From NCBI RefSeq assembly GCF_937616625.2, contig NC_065571.1, forward strand, positions 15,378,501 through 15,442,500: 64,000 bases of DNA. The letters are read 5' to 3'. Positions 32,501-44,764 of the stretch are shown here, in pieces (positions within the stretch are counted from its first letter, which is position 1; every line of letters begins with the position of its first letter). Under the pieces are notes generated by a model. That model saw nothing but the letters and a program-made list of their open reading frames with translations, did no database searches and was not told where the DNA came from. The DNA is from Mercurialis annua (taxonomy: Eukaryota; Streptophyta; Magnoliopsida; Malpighiales; Euphorbiaceae). Position numbers and translations under genes: made by a program.

Positions 32501-35500
32501 ATCAAAGTGAAAAGTCCAAATGACATGGCATGGTTTTCAAAAATGAATAAGTACAGATACAAGATTTGAAAAGGACAATATCAGAAATAATGGAGGTCGA
32601 CAAATTTTACAGGAGCGCCCTCGACAGCTTATTGAAGACAGCTTAGCTCATTCGTTTTGTTTGTTAAGCTTCTAATTGTTTCATTTAATTTAATAGGAAA
32701 TATTTAAGGACATACATTTTCAAATTGCAGAATGATTGCATCCACTGTAAGACCACATTAAATAAGGTGTGGTGGCATCTTCTGAAGCAGCTATCTATTC
32801 ACAAATAAGACCATTGCCAAATTAAATATATCTATCTACGAACTTATAATTAGGTGATCTGGTTATGTTTTAATATCATAAAGAAAGCTAGAGCTGATTC
32901 CCTTTGTCCCTGTGTGTGAGAACTGAGACTGAGAGAGAGCTTCTGCAGAGAGCCCAAACACCCGCCTCTCCATTCTGTGAGGTTCGAGAGTGATTACTTC
33001 TTCTACCAGCCTCACCCTGCTGCTTTTGCGCAACAAGTTTCAACAACATGAATCTAGAACTCTCCAATAATAAAGGATCGAATGCCAAGGTTAAGGCACA
33101 GAATGGCGTTTAGATAAATAGGACTAATCCACACTCCTATGGCGACACTAGTATGCCTCATAAATGGAAATCTTATTTCCTACCACATTAACAATGCCAG
33201 AAAACACATCATTCTCACCAAATCGTCAAGCAGTATCCAAATGGATCCAATAAATAATATATTTCTCTTTACTTGAGCAATTTATTTAATTTTCCTTTCC
33301 CGGGAGTATATATCTTTCCATTTTCAACCACATTTGGCAACAAGAAACATTGATAACGTACAGAAAAGATAAGGCAATTACCTATTAGCAAGTGCTGAAT
33401 TTGAATTCTCACATAACTTCTTCAGTTCATCAAGGGCCTCGGCAAACTTGCCTCCAATCAATAATAACTGAAATAGAATGGAAATAGTTGAATTCAGTCA
33501 TAATTACACTAACTTGTAATAATGACACTCAAGCAACATTCAAAGTAATAGTTGCAATTACAGCAAGAGTATGAAATTGAGTTGCCAAATGAGAGAGTTC
33601 CTACCAATTCCTAACAGAAAAAGGGGAATAACTTGTTTCTACAAGTCTCTTTTCTAACCCAAGTATAGAGAGAACCGGGCAAAAGCACCTTGGATGGTCC
33701 GAAAAGGAAGGTGTTCAATGTCACAAAATAAAGAATCTATGCGCAGGTTTTCTTTCCTTTATTTATTTTACCATGTGTAGCTCCACCGTAATCCTTATAA
33801 CGTTGCGATAACATACAAAAGAATTTACATAAAAGGAACTAATATTGTATCCTTCTTCATCAAACTGACAGTTACAGGTTTAGATCTCCTTTGACAGATT
33901 AAGCAAGTCCTAAAATCAGATTCTTTTCTCCAACAGGACTAATTTTTGCTAACAAAATTATAGGATCTATCCCAATAAGAAAGTTAAAATTCCGCTGTGA
34001 TGCAAACAAAATTCTGAAAATAATGAGAAAACATCTTACTTACGTTGGCTCTACCTGTATAAAAGGAATTAGGGCCGCCAAAACTGGAGGCGTTGAATAA
34101 ATAGCTGCTTTTAAGTACCTCACTGCATGATTATATTCATCGTCTTGAATCGCGCAATCTGACCCACAATTCTCATCAGTTCGCAAAGGCAACAACCATG
34201 AATCCCAGTTCTCTTTGGCAAGAATAAACATTCCAAAATGAGTTCAAACACTTAGAAAAATACAGGATATCTTCAGCTGCCAAACACAAACTTTATTGGA
34301 AAGGAAATTAGGCTAGTCAATATATGAGAAATAAGCTAGAGATATGATAGCTGTAAATCTGGGTTAGATATGGTAGTAGTCAAACTGTACAGAATTTGAA
34401 ATAATCAACTTATTCCTAAATCTATGGCTGTATAGGGAACACCAGGTAAAGGGCTATAATTTAAAAAACATGGACATCTGCTGGTTGAAACCTACACTAA
34501 TGCAGATTGGGCTGGGAGAGCTACTGATTGGAAGCCTACATTTATTGTACTTAAGTTGGAGGAAATTTAGTCACTTGGAGAAGATAACAGCAGAATGCGG
34601 CTAGAAGTAGTGCTGAAGCTGACGTTAGAGCTGTTGCTCACGGGATTTGTGATAGCAAAGCTGCAATTGCAATTGATCATTCTGTTCTTCACGACAGAAT
34701 AAAACATGTAGAAGTTGATAAGCATTTTATTAAGGAAAACCTTGAGAAGGGATTGACTTGTATGCCATACATACCAACCACCGAGCAGATTGTAGATATA
34801 TTTACAAAGGGACTGCTCAAAAGTAATTGCATCACTTAACCGAGAAGCTGGTAACGGAAAACAATTTCAAGCCAACTTGACAGGGAGTGTTGAAAAGGAA
34901 ATTAGTTTATTCAAGATATGAGCAATATACATTAGAGACATGTTAGTGTAAATATAGTGCAAGTATGGTAGTAGTCAAACTATACAGAAAAGGAAATAAT
35001 CAATTTATTTCTAAATCTATGGCTGTATAACCTATATACATAGGTGAAGTACAATTACTGTAAAGCGTGCAGAGAAGAAGTATTGTTCTTTCTTTTCCTC
35101 TCTTCAACATATAAACCAAACCAAAGCATAAATGTAAATCCCCTTTAATAACAAGGATTGAGCTTCCAAAAACTGGGAGAGACCTGGTTCAGCTGCAGCC
35201 CTAATATTAATAGGGCTAGTAAATTTATGCTTCTTTGTCAAGTCAATTTGTGGTCATGGAAATTATCTTTCTATAATCCCTTAGATTAGTACTATACAGC
35301 AGAATATGGGTTCAGCAATAAAACAATATAAGGTTGCCCATGCAAAAATAGTTCCGATCTCTAATCTTGTTGTTTCACTGAAAATAAAAGGCGAACATGT
35401 GCATCCAAGCGCCGGGATGTGTATTCCCTAAGCTAAGTACTTGAAGTGATAAAAAAAATACAAATATAGCTTGAACAGGAAGACCGTTCTGTCTAATTTT

Positions 35501-37441
35501 ACTAATTACCGCACTTGTTCCTTTAACAAAAATATACTAACTTCAGTCTCAATAATCTTTCCTGGGTTTCAAAAACCCTAGAATTCTGGATTTCCTATTA
35601 AGCTCTTTGTTATGGGATTCCTAACTGTAAACATAAATGATGGCACAATTAACTAAGTGATGAACAGCAAAACATTTTCGAAGATAACTGGAATGCATAA
35701 ATGAGGAAAGTTGATTCACTCTAATAAGAGTGATATGGCTTAAAAACATACAAATTTGAAGGATAAAAAAAAGCTAAAGGGATTCGGAGCTCACTAAGGG
35801 CAGATAAATTGGGCTCAAAATGCATACGTCCACCATCATGATCGACAGACACTTCATTTTCAGCAGAACTAACATAGAATCCATGTTGCCGGAAGTCTTG
35901 TTGGACATTTTTTTGCAGGTTAACATCAACCTCCATAGCTACCACTTCTTTGTGACGATCATAATTTGCTTTCACTGGCATTTCTTTACCAATCATGACA
36001 GAAGTCTCGGAACCACAATGGCAAAAGGAATCAGCTTCGTTGTTGATGAGTGCATTATGGCCCTCTGACCCTCCAACTTCACAACTGAATAATGTAGCTG
36101 ACTTGTCTAATTGAGGAGTAACTGACATGTCTGTATACGTGGGGCTATAAATTTGGTCAGAATCCTTCCACTGCATTTGTTCTGGGATGCTAGAATACCA
36201 AAGTTGAAAAAATATCAAGCCCATGATCAAATTGAACATTGGATGACCCTCAAATTCAGATTCTTGCATGAGACTGCAAAAAATGATCAGAACTACCTTT
36301 CAGATCCAGTCATTTACAGAAGGCAGAAAAATTACATGAAAGCGCCAATCATATCATTGTTGATTTTAAGGAAAGAGCAAACTGCATTAAAAAACAATCA
36401 AACAAACTATAAATGTAAAACTATTCCCCAACCAGCCCTTCAGAGTTTTTAAAGATTAGTCAGCTTCTGATGCTTTACTTTTTACCTTTGCCTCCTCTCC
36501 CACCTATGTACAACATTCTATCCTACTATTAAACCGTAACGAAGAAGGATCCTATAACCCATATAATAACCCTGAAGTTCAATCATAAAAACATATATAT
36601 TTTAAACATGCTTCGTACATCTAGACAATTTCGTAGGCAAAGAAAAAGTTGAACCTTCTAGCATTCTGGCGTTCATCTACAATGTTTCCCTGCATCAGTC
36701 CGAAAAGTATGGACTCTAAACGAACAAGAAACCTGTCCTGCTCAACGATGAAAGTGGAAATGGAATTCGCATCAAATGGAGACAAAACTCGATGGTGAAA
36801 CAAGTGAGAGCAAAAAGATAGACCGATTGTTAGTAAAATACTACCTCCTTTGTAGAACTATTCTTCTTTTGTTTATTGGATATGTTGATTCCACTCCTCG
36901 TCATCCAAGTATCAAAAATATCATCGACAGCCATCAAATTTGAATTGGCACTTTCTAGATGCTTCATAATCTCCATTGAGACCTAAATTTTGTTTTATGG
37001 TAAGGGCCTTATAAGTTAATTGAACATCTAAAAACACATAAGTAAAACAAAATGGTGTACCAAGTATGAGAGGATCTATAAAAAAAATTGAAATACCGAA
37101 TACTTGAAGCGATTGATGGTAGGATCAATCTCTTTGTGAGTGCCTTTTAACAAAATGCTGAGGACACCACTTGCTTCAACCCAATTATGTTGCCCAACCA
37201 ACTTCTGCAAAATACGGCACAATCTAACACGATTTTCGGGTCGGATATTGTGGGAGCCAAGTCCAAGAAGGTAAGATGGCTTAGATGAACACAATAAACT
37301 TCTCTTATAATAATTTTGAAGATATTCCTCATCTATTATTGTATTGTTCAAATTCAAACTCCTTTGGCGTTTCTTCGATTTCTTAATACCACCATTACCT
37401 TCTGATTTTATTATGTCCAATTCTCCGGTCATTGGTACCAT
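29558..37441 (-). CDS. TAF1A: TAF1A-like RNA polymerase I transcription factor subunit, nine exons
   Basis: Exons (minus): 37441-37097, 36982-36845, 36737-36655, 36273-35795, 34212-34055, 33467-33382, 31483-31350, 30120-29815, 29745-29558. All introns are GT..AG, and the exons sum to 1,917 nt, exactly 638 codons plus stop. The N-terminus is basic (KKSKKRQRSLN, nuclear-type). The middle exon is long and acidic/variable. The C-terminal half is helical and repeat-like: YLKAAIYSTPPVLAALIPFIQ (about 380-401), GGKFAEALDELKKLCENSN, ILERVDPNNGDMLSTCFEDTL, then SPESLLEMIALHLEAVCG and WKEFALCFLN. That pattern of TPR-like helices followed by LLE-IALRLE..WK is what I know of TAF1A, a subunit of the SL1-type factor for rRNA gene transcription; an outright family search would be decisive. 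A leader exon appears to end at 37542 (GTGAGT donor). Introns carry a copia remnant, a SINE and a hAT MITE. Confidence 0.62.
30623..31132. mobile_element. hAT-like MITE in a TAF1A intron
   Basis: Inverted ends CTATGAAGCACCGATACGG and (minus strand) CTATGAAGCACCGACACTCC. The flanks GACTCATG and GTGTCATG agree at 6 of 8 positions. The subterminal regions are rich in GGGACACGG/CCGTGTCCC repeats. It lies between exons 7 and 8 of the minus-strand gene. The 61-codon frame inside is spurious. Confidence 0.7.
31825..32020 (-). mobile_element. tRNA-derived SINE in a TAF1A intron
   Basis: On the minus strand a B-box (GGGTTCAAGC, 31949-31958) is followed by GCAAGGAGAAGGCTGCATAC and a CCTGGTGGGCCCTTT end. 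This order is typical of widespread eudicot SINEs in which a tRNA head is followed by an AAGGCTGCGTACA block. The family differs from the SINEs at 778 and 4720. No target duplication was established. Confidence 0.55.
34294..35109 (+). mobile_element. Internally deleted Ty1/copia element in a TAF1A intron
   Basis: A complete 222-bp 3' LTR (34888-35109) runs TGTTGAAAAGG..CTCTTCAACA and is preceded by a purine-rich tract. A truncated 5' LTR lies at about 34294-34434. Between them the frame encodes the C-terminus of copia Pol (GTPGKGL, YTNADWAGRATDWK, SSAEADVRAVAHGICD, HVEVDKHFIKENL, DIFTKGLL), broken by stops. A deletion has joined the LTR directly to the end of the RT/RNase H region. It is antisense to the host gene, between exons 4 and 5. 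Confidence 0.8.
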
Positions 37442-37803
37442 ATCTATTCAAGGCCCAATAATCAAAATACTTATTATCATTTATATGGAGATAACAAGTA
37501 ACAGAGTTTTATAAAACAATAAATTAATGGACTCACCTGTCTTACAGACGCAACAGCAGCAAAATCTTTCTTATCTTTGGGTCAATAGCATTGATACTGA
37601 AAGAGACATCAGAAGAATCACAATCAAAATCTCAACAAAACAAAATAGTAACACAATTACATAATAGAAGTAATCATACCAACAAATCAACTCCTTTTTT
37701 CTACAGCAAATAATAAATAAACAAAGGCAAACTTTAAATAAACAGCAACAAAAACATTAAAAAAAAACAAGCCAAAAAAATAACACTTGACAATGACAGT
37801 AGA

Positions 37804-38089
37804 GGGAAAAGGTTCGAAAATGACCCTAATGTATAGCCCGCGTTTCATGTTGGCACTTCATGTATAACGGATCTCAAAAACGACCCTATCGTCTTGAAAA
37901 AGTATCGAAAATGACCCTTCCGTTAATATTTCTATTTAACGCCGTACACATTTCTATTTAACGCCGTCCATTTTTTGTGCTTTTTTGACACTTTTTCACA
38001 ACGTTAGGGTCATATTTGAGATTCGAAATACATGAGGTGCCAATAAGAGATACGGTGTATACATGAAGGTCATTTTTGCACCTTTTCCC
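37804..38089. mobile_element. MITE upstream of the TAF1A-like gene
   Basis: Inverted ends GGGAAAAGGTTCGAAAATGACC and (minus strand) GGGAAAAGGTGCAAAAATGACC. The flanks GACAGTAGA (37795-37803) and GACAGCAAA (38090-38098) match at 7 of 9, suggesting a Mutator-type 9-bp duplication. It lies about 200 bp upstream of the probable leader exon. Confidence 0.75.
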
Positions 38090-38098
38090 GACAGCAAA

Positions 38099-39590
38099 TA
38101 ATAGAAAATTCATATAACAAACGCTATATCAAGAAACATTCAACTCAGCAACACAAATAAATAAACATTGCAAACAACCAAATCAAAAAACAAAAATTAA
38201 ACACTAGAAATAAAAGGTAACCCAAAAACAAACCTTTTAAATTACTGAGTATATAAACTTGATACTTCCTAGATGCAAAGGCCATACTCGAACATTGATG
38301 ATAATAGATTATACAGTTGCTAGAGAGAAAGTAAAGGAAAAGAATTTTTTGTACTAAATTGCATATTGTATACAGCATTACAGAGTCCTGAGGGTGTGGA
38401 ATAAATACTATAAAACTAGAAGAAAATGATTTACAGTCCCAGAGCAATTTAGTGAAAAACACAGAATAAGACCATACGAAAAAAATATAGATTATACTAC
38501 TACTTAGTACAACAATGCTCCGCAATATCCTTATTCCAAATCAAAATTAGTCTGTAATGCTCTAAATCTGTTCAACGAAATCATACAAATTAAGTAAGAG
38601 AATACAAATTATAATACTACTTAGCAATTAGCAGCAGACCCAAAACTCCATAATCTGCTAATAAACCGGAACATATTATTATGAGTTTTTAGTGACTTAA
38701 CTTTAACAGCTACAAGAAAGAAGAAAAATGGCATAAATTCAACATATTATAGTAATTAAACAACAAAATTAAAGAAAGTAATTAATAAGCTAACAAGTTA
38801 ATTACAAAAACAGATATTAACAAATAAAGTAACAAAAATTAACCATTTGACTGTTCAGACAAAATTAACAAATGAATTATGAAAAAACAAAAATTAACAA
38901 ATAAATTATGAAAAATACATTACTATTACTAAGAAATATAATTAAGAAAAATCCACCAAGTAATTTCAATAAAGCAATTAAAAACACGCCTGTTATAAGA
39001 GCGAGCCGTGGCACCTACCAGAAAAAGGGAGCGGCAGCGGCGGAAAGGAACGGAGCAGGGGCAGCGGCGAGCGGTGGAACGGAGCGGCAGCGGCGAGCTC
39101 CCTCTGTCTTCCTTTCAGGTACTAGTGCCGTTGGTAGCTCGTAAACATACTGGTCAATATATACTTTACGCACTTGAGCAATATGACTTTATGTGCGTGT
39201 GTATTGGTTAAATATTTATTAATACAATCAATAATTTTAATAATTAATAAAATTTTAAAAAATCAAATTCAACATTATATATCTTATATAATATTCAATA
39301 AATTGATAATTCTAATATTTAATAAATTTTTAGTTACCATATTTATTAATTATTAGAGAGTTGACTATATATTAATTAACATTAACTATATTTATTTAAA
39401 ATTTATATTACAAATTAAATTTATTATAACTATATCAATATATTTTATAGGGTTTAATATAACTTAGGTGTGTGAACTTTTTTAAAAATAACAAAATAGT
39501 GTTTAAACAAAATTTTATTACAAGTTAGTGTATGAACTTGTTTAAAAGTTACGAATTGGTGTTTTTAGCAGGTCACCATCAGGTTACAGG
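38099..39590. other. Spacer without recognised genes
   Basis: AT-rich except for a GC-rich patch at about 39020-39110 made of GGAGCGGCAGCGGCG-type repeats, which opens two spurious frames. Its flanks (CGAGCCGTGGCACC and, inverted, CGAGCTACCAACGGCACTA) hint at a degenerate transposon of about 130 bp. I did not establish boundaries. Confidence 0.4.
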
Positions 39591-39795
39591 TTACCAACCA
39601 GAATTTTAACTATCAAAAAAAAGGCAGGTTTGGTTCCTATAGTTTTCAAGCAGCAGTACTGATAAGTACAAAAAGAAAAAATACTTTCAATTTAGTCCAT
39701 ATTTTCAACTAAGAAGAAAAATAAACTTCTGAAATAGTGTAATTAACACTATTTGAATAATAATTAATTAAATTAGGCTTAATTAAGCTAGTTTA

Positions 39796-41330
39796 ATGGG
39801 TAATCCAGCCGAGAGTTCAGACTCTAGTAATCCATCAGGATTGACTTCGCTACACAACGTGCAAAGTGAAGTGCACCAACTCCTTGAACATTTTCATGCA
39901 AAAGGAATTTTAGGTGATTCACCAGAAGAAAGATCTACTTTAGCAAATGAAGTAGGAAAACTGGTAAATGAAAGGTTAGATGCAATTGAAAGGGAAAAGG
40001 GTTTAAAAAGGACAAAAGGACCAATAACTGAAAAAGAAATTCTTCAATTAAGAAAAGAAAAAATTGTTCCTTTTATTGCAGATCCAACAACTAAAGCAGC
40101 CAACATGAATAATAATAATCTGGCACAAGACCTTAGAAAATCCTTAGGTTTGGTAGAAGAAGCTCCTCTACATATAGATGACAGAACCTTTAATGAGCTA
40201 GTCTCTACGAAGAGAACAATGTACAAACCTAATTATCCACATAGGACAAAAGAAGAATTTGTACCTAGGGATAACCCTTTGAGACCGGTAATTAACCCGG
40301 CGGCATTTCTCAACTTAGATTGTGAAAAACATGCGTCCGAAAAAATAGATGAGTGGATTACTATGATTAGATTTACAGTAAAATCAGGTGGTTACACTCC
40401 TGAAGGCGCCTACGAATTGTGCAAAGCCACCATGGTTGGTAATGCTCAAAAATACTGGGAATCATTAATAGCTCATACTCCAATAAAAGAAGAAATTGAT
40501 AAAGAAGTGTTTGCAGATGGAGTACTAGCTATAGTGGTAGACGCCTTGAAAAGAGAATTTTGTGGGTTTTCGTTGTCAACAGAGTCATTAGAAAAAGAGC
40601 AATCTTTAATGGCTTTAATGAAACTACAAATCTGTGACATGTGCTATTTTGATAACTTTGCCTGTGAATTTCAAAAATATTATTATAATTTAGACTTGGC
40701 GGCCCAAAATTACATGTCAGAATTATTTTTTGCTAAACTCCCGGATCCTTGGCCAGAAGTAGCAAAGACTGCATTTCAACTTCTCCTAAATGAAGACAAA
40801 GTAGTTGATGGTTTAGGAGGAAGGATACAAGCAGTGAGGTATGCTATGAGAAAAGCATGCACTGAACTCCAAGTAAGGCAAGATGCAAAACGTCTTCCTT
40901 ATTTAAACAAGAGTTATTGTTCTCAAATTGAGTATGTTCCATGAAGGTATGGATGTTCTTCTGGAACAGAAGAAAAATCTAGGACTGGATATTCTTCAAA
41001 AAAGAAAAGTTTCAAAGGATATAGAAAGAGAAGAATATCAAGAAGAGATAGAGAGGAAAGGAGGAAGTCCGATAGACCAGGAAGGTTTATTAGAAAAAGA
41101 AGTAACCTTAGAGACAAAGATAGGATAGATGCGTTTAAGAAAAAATATGGTAGAGAACCAAAATGTCCTAAGGGAAAACCTTTGAGTAACTGTTCTTGTT
41201 GCTGGGTATGTGGCTCTAAGAGTCATAAAGCCGATACTTGTCCTCAAAAGAATAAGCGAAAGGAAAATCTTAGGAGAGTATTCTTCGAAAATGAGAGTCT
41301 AGCATATGAGCCAGTAGATGAAGAAGAATT
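39796..41330 (+). pseudogene. Pararetroviral capsid protein region (one premature stop)
   Basis: The ATG at 39796 opens a frame whose central part (about 40260-40900) has the helical capsid pattern seen in caulimovirids and gag proteins: a long WITMIRFTVKSGGYTPE segment, then AQKYWESL and AYELCKA. A Lys/Arg-rich stretch follows, then a CX2CX4HX4C zinc knuckle (CWVCGSKSHKADTC, about 41206-41247), and then an acidic tail. A TGA at 40942-40944 interrupts the frame, but the same frame is open on both sides. The product would package viral nucleic acid. It is broken here. Confidence 0.8.
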
Positions 41331-42261
41331 TTCTGATATAGACTCTGAAGTAGATTCAATTTATGAAGTAGTTTCTGAATATGAAACTGATAATGATGAA
41401 TCTGATTTATGGACAGCTAAAATATTCATGATGAACACTTCAAGAGCTGATATGGATGATGAGTTAGTACCATTGGATACTACTCTGGTGCATGAAGAAT
41501 CATTTCAGTACGAGGATCCATCTAGAAACTGTCTAGAATGGAAACTGCCAAAGGTAGACATCAACTCTATTTATAGTAAGTCTAGATTTAGCTTCAAATC
41601 AATAGTCGATGTCTCCCAGTCTGAGTCCACAGCTCAGGTTTCTAGCACAGAATTAGAAACGTTGGATGTATCTCTAATTACACTTGCCAAAATTAGAGAA
41701 ATGATGAACAAGTCTAAAGGTGAATATAAATACATCCATATTGGTTTAGTGCAAGTAGGATTAGTCCCTTTGTTTAATCTCCCAATGGACAGTCCTGTGA
41801 TAGCAGCAGTCTTAGACAAAAGATGGAAAGAATTTAAAGACCAGCTAATATCAGGTGTTCAGACTAACCTAGCAAATGGTCCAGTCTGGTTTCAAGCCTA
41901 TCCAAATTATTTGATGGCTTTAAGCGATAAATGTTTGGGAAATTCTTTGACTCTTAGGATTAAATCCTCTAAGATGAATAGAATGAGTTCTCAGGCCAAG
42001 TATTTGGCGTATCACACTAGGATTGTCTTTAGACTTATTAACACAACTAATCCAGGAGTGAGGAACATTTCTAAAGTAACAGAATTATTCGAAGAAGGTT
42101 CAGATAACTATAAGCAATTCAATAGGAAAGAGATAAATCCTGTAGAACTAAGTTGGCCCAAGAGTTGGGTGCTTACAGAACAAGCTGAATCTTAAAGGCA
42201 AATAGGATCTTCTCAAATAACCCAAAGGGAAAAAGATATCATTCTGAATCTAGAAGAGCCT
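41331..42261 (+). pseudogene. Pararetroviral movement protein region
   Basis: In the same frame as the capsid part, about 41700-42060 shows the 30K-type movement-protein layout: a YIHIGLVQVGL strand, an LDKRW motif, a VQTNLANGPVWF strand, and a later VFRLINTTN strand. Such proteins carry virus through plasmodesmata. The order capsid then movement protein is a classification clue. A TAA at 42193-42195 interrupts the frame, which then continues open into the protease region, so capsid, movement protein and protease were probably once one long ORF. Confidence 0.75.
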
Positions 42262-43416
42262 ATGAGAGTTTTTAGAATCTCTGATCCTATTCTCAGGAGG
42301 TCATTATCCTCTAGGAACATGTTTAATGCTTCAACATTAGACCAACTACCTAGAAGATCAGTGTCTAGTGCAACTGAAAATAGGGTAGAAATTCCTAGAA
42401 CATCAATAAGAGAAGAAGATGGACAATCATCTGATAATAGGAGAATTATAGGCTACAAAGAAATAAGTCTACCTATTTATGCAGATGAAGAGGAAGGTCA
42501 GGAAAGTGTAAGATTAATGAGACAAGCAATAATACTTCCTGAGGTTGTTCGAAAAATTCAAACTATTTCGCAACAACGGTCAATGCCTTTTGAAGATATT
42601 TGGAATATGATATCACCTATTCCAATGGCATCACAAAAGATCTTTAGCCTGGAAAAAACCAATTTGAGCACTTATATTTCACTAACATTCAAATTTTCAG
42701 GTTATTATGATTATTGTTTAGATGCGTTAATAGACACAGGAGCAACAATCAGTAGTGCAAGACCTAATGCATTACCAGATGAATGGTGGAAGCCATTGGC
42801 CGAACCTATTGTTTTACGTATGGCAGGAGGTGAGGTAAATCTAGTAACACATTATGCTGAAAAAGTTCCCGTTATCATTAATGAAAAACAATTCATTATT
42901 GATAAGATTTTAGCCTTTCCTGAACTAGATGCAGATATTATTTTAGGAAATGCTTTCCTAAAAGGGAAAAAAGAAAATCGTCCTTTTGTGCAAGATGATG
43001 TATTTATCTCAATTGCAGGTGTCAAAATCACAACTCTTACGAGTCCACAATTAAAATTGAAATTCGGTTTTTATCCCGTAAAAGTTTCTGAACTTTGTGG
43101 ATCTATATCTTGTGAACCAGCTTACAGAGTGCGAGCACAGCGTGGTGAGTCATGGATAGATTGTTTGTTTGGATCGGAAATTCCAAATGATACCAATTGG
43201 TATGAAAATTTGTGTCAAACACAAGATGTAATAGAAAAACCTATTACAAGAAGCATACAACTTGCAGGAAACAAATGGGATAAGTTCATAAACAAGTTAG
43301 CTGATAACTTTAGTGAAGATCCATTAAAGTTATGGGTTCTAAATGGTATAAAAGCCAAACTAGAACTGAAAGATCCCGATACTATCATCAGATCAAAAAA
43401 ATATAACATATTCTGA
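42262..43416 (+). pseudogene. Pararetroviral aspartic protease region
   Basis: A retropepsin-like active site (ALIDTGATISS, about 42724-42756) is followed by DADIILGNAFL (about 42922-42954), the ILG motif that ends the retropepsin fold. The frame ends at a TGA (43414-43416), just after a run of seven A (43395-43401). The RT frame, shifted by one, is already open upstream of that run, so a small indel in or near it explains the break. A natural frameshift is possible but no slippery signal was seen. Confidence 0.75.
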
Positions 43417-44764
43417 AGAAATGATAGAAGAATTTGATAAACAAATTCCTGAATTGCTCGAAAAAGGTTTGATTAGAAATAGTGAAAGTCCACATTCTAG
43501 TCCAGCTTTTATGGTAATTAATCATGCAGAGCAGGTGCGTGGAAAAGCACGAATGGTTATAGACTATCGTCAGGTAAATCAAATGACCAAAGATGATGGC
43601 TATAAAATTCCTACAGCCGGAAATGTAATTGACAGGTTAAGTCTTAAACAACCATCCATTTTTTCTAAATTTGATTTAAAAAGCGGTTATTGGCAGGTAA
43701 AAATGGAGGAAGACTCTATACCATTAACAGCATTCAATGCTCCTCAAGGAATGTATGAATGGTTAGTAATGCCATTCGGTTTGAAAAATGCCCCTGGCAT
43801 ATTTCAACGAAAAATGGATAATGCTTTTAAAGCATTAAAGAAGTTTTGTGTGGTCTATATAGACGATGTGTTAGTTTTTAGCAATAATGAAGCTGAACAC
43901 GTGAGTCACCTTGAACAAGTGACCGATATCCTTCAAAAGGAAGGTATGATTCTATCTGAAAGAAAGATAGAATGGTTTAAGGAAAAGATAAAATTTCTAG
44001 GGATAGAAATAGCAAAAGGAAAAATATGGCTACAAAGTCATATCTCTGAAAAACTTATCAATTTTTCTGATGAATTGGAAGATAGGAAGCAAGTACAAAG
44101 ATTTTGTGGACTTGCTAACTATGCTAGACAATTCGTGAAAGATTTGTCCAAATACTTAGGAAGGATATCTAAGAAATCTTCTGATAAAACTCCCTGGTAT
44201 TGGGATGAAGAAGACACTCTAGCTGTACAACAGGTAAAAGAAAAAATAAAAAATTTGCCATGTTTAAATTTACCCTCTGATACAGATGAGTTAGTCTTAG
44301 AGACAGATGCTTCAGAAAAGAGTTGGGGTGCAGTCCTTAGAATCAAAGGACGGAAACCTGAACCTATTTGTAAGTATTGGTCTGGAACCTTTAAAGGTGC
44401 AGAATTAAATTATCCAATTCATGAAAAGGAAGTATTAGCGGCAAAAAACGGTATGAAAGCTTTTTATCTCTTCTTAGCACCAAAAAGGTTTATTCTTAGA
44501 ACAGATTCTACTTATGTTAAAAGGTTTAGGAATCTGAACTTCAAAGAAGCTAGACAAACTAGACTCTTGAGGTTGCAAGAATGGTTTAGTTATTACAGGT
44601 TTGATATTGAATATATTGCATCTGATAAAAATATAATAGCTGATTCTCTTTCTCGTGAACTTTCTGACATTGCAGATGGATCCTGCTGCCAAAAACAAGA
44701 TATGTTGGATTTGCAAGAAGGAAGGGCATACAAGAAAGAAGTGCCCTATGAAGCGAGGAAATGA
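43403..44764 (+). pseudogene. Pararetroviral reverse transcriptase and RNase H
   Basis: The RT blocks are intact: SPAFMVIN, KARMVIDYRQVN, FSKFDLKSGYWQV, MPFGLKNAPGIFQ and the catalytic YIDD box (about 43856-43867). The connection follows, then RNase H starting at LETDASEKSWGAVL with the distal IADSLSREL segment near 44634-44660. The frame runs uninterrupted to the TGA at 44762-44764. It overlaps the first 89 bp of the next ORF, a compact viral arrangement. It lacks an integrase, which separates it from LTR retrotransposons. Confidence 0.88.

Noticed and set aside
39008..39211. Arg/Gly-rich small protein
   Set aside because: It comes from a GC-rich GGAGCGGCAGCGGCG repeat patch, probably part of a degenerate transposon.
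43395..43416. Programmed ribosomal frameshift between protease and RT
   Set aside because: A seven-A run is present, but no downstream pseudoknot or conserved slippery heptamer arrangement was seen, and the other two lesions favour simple decay.
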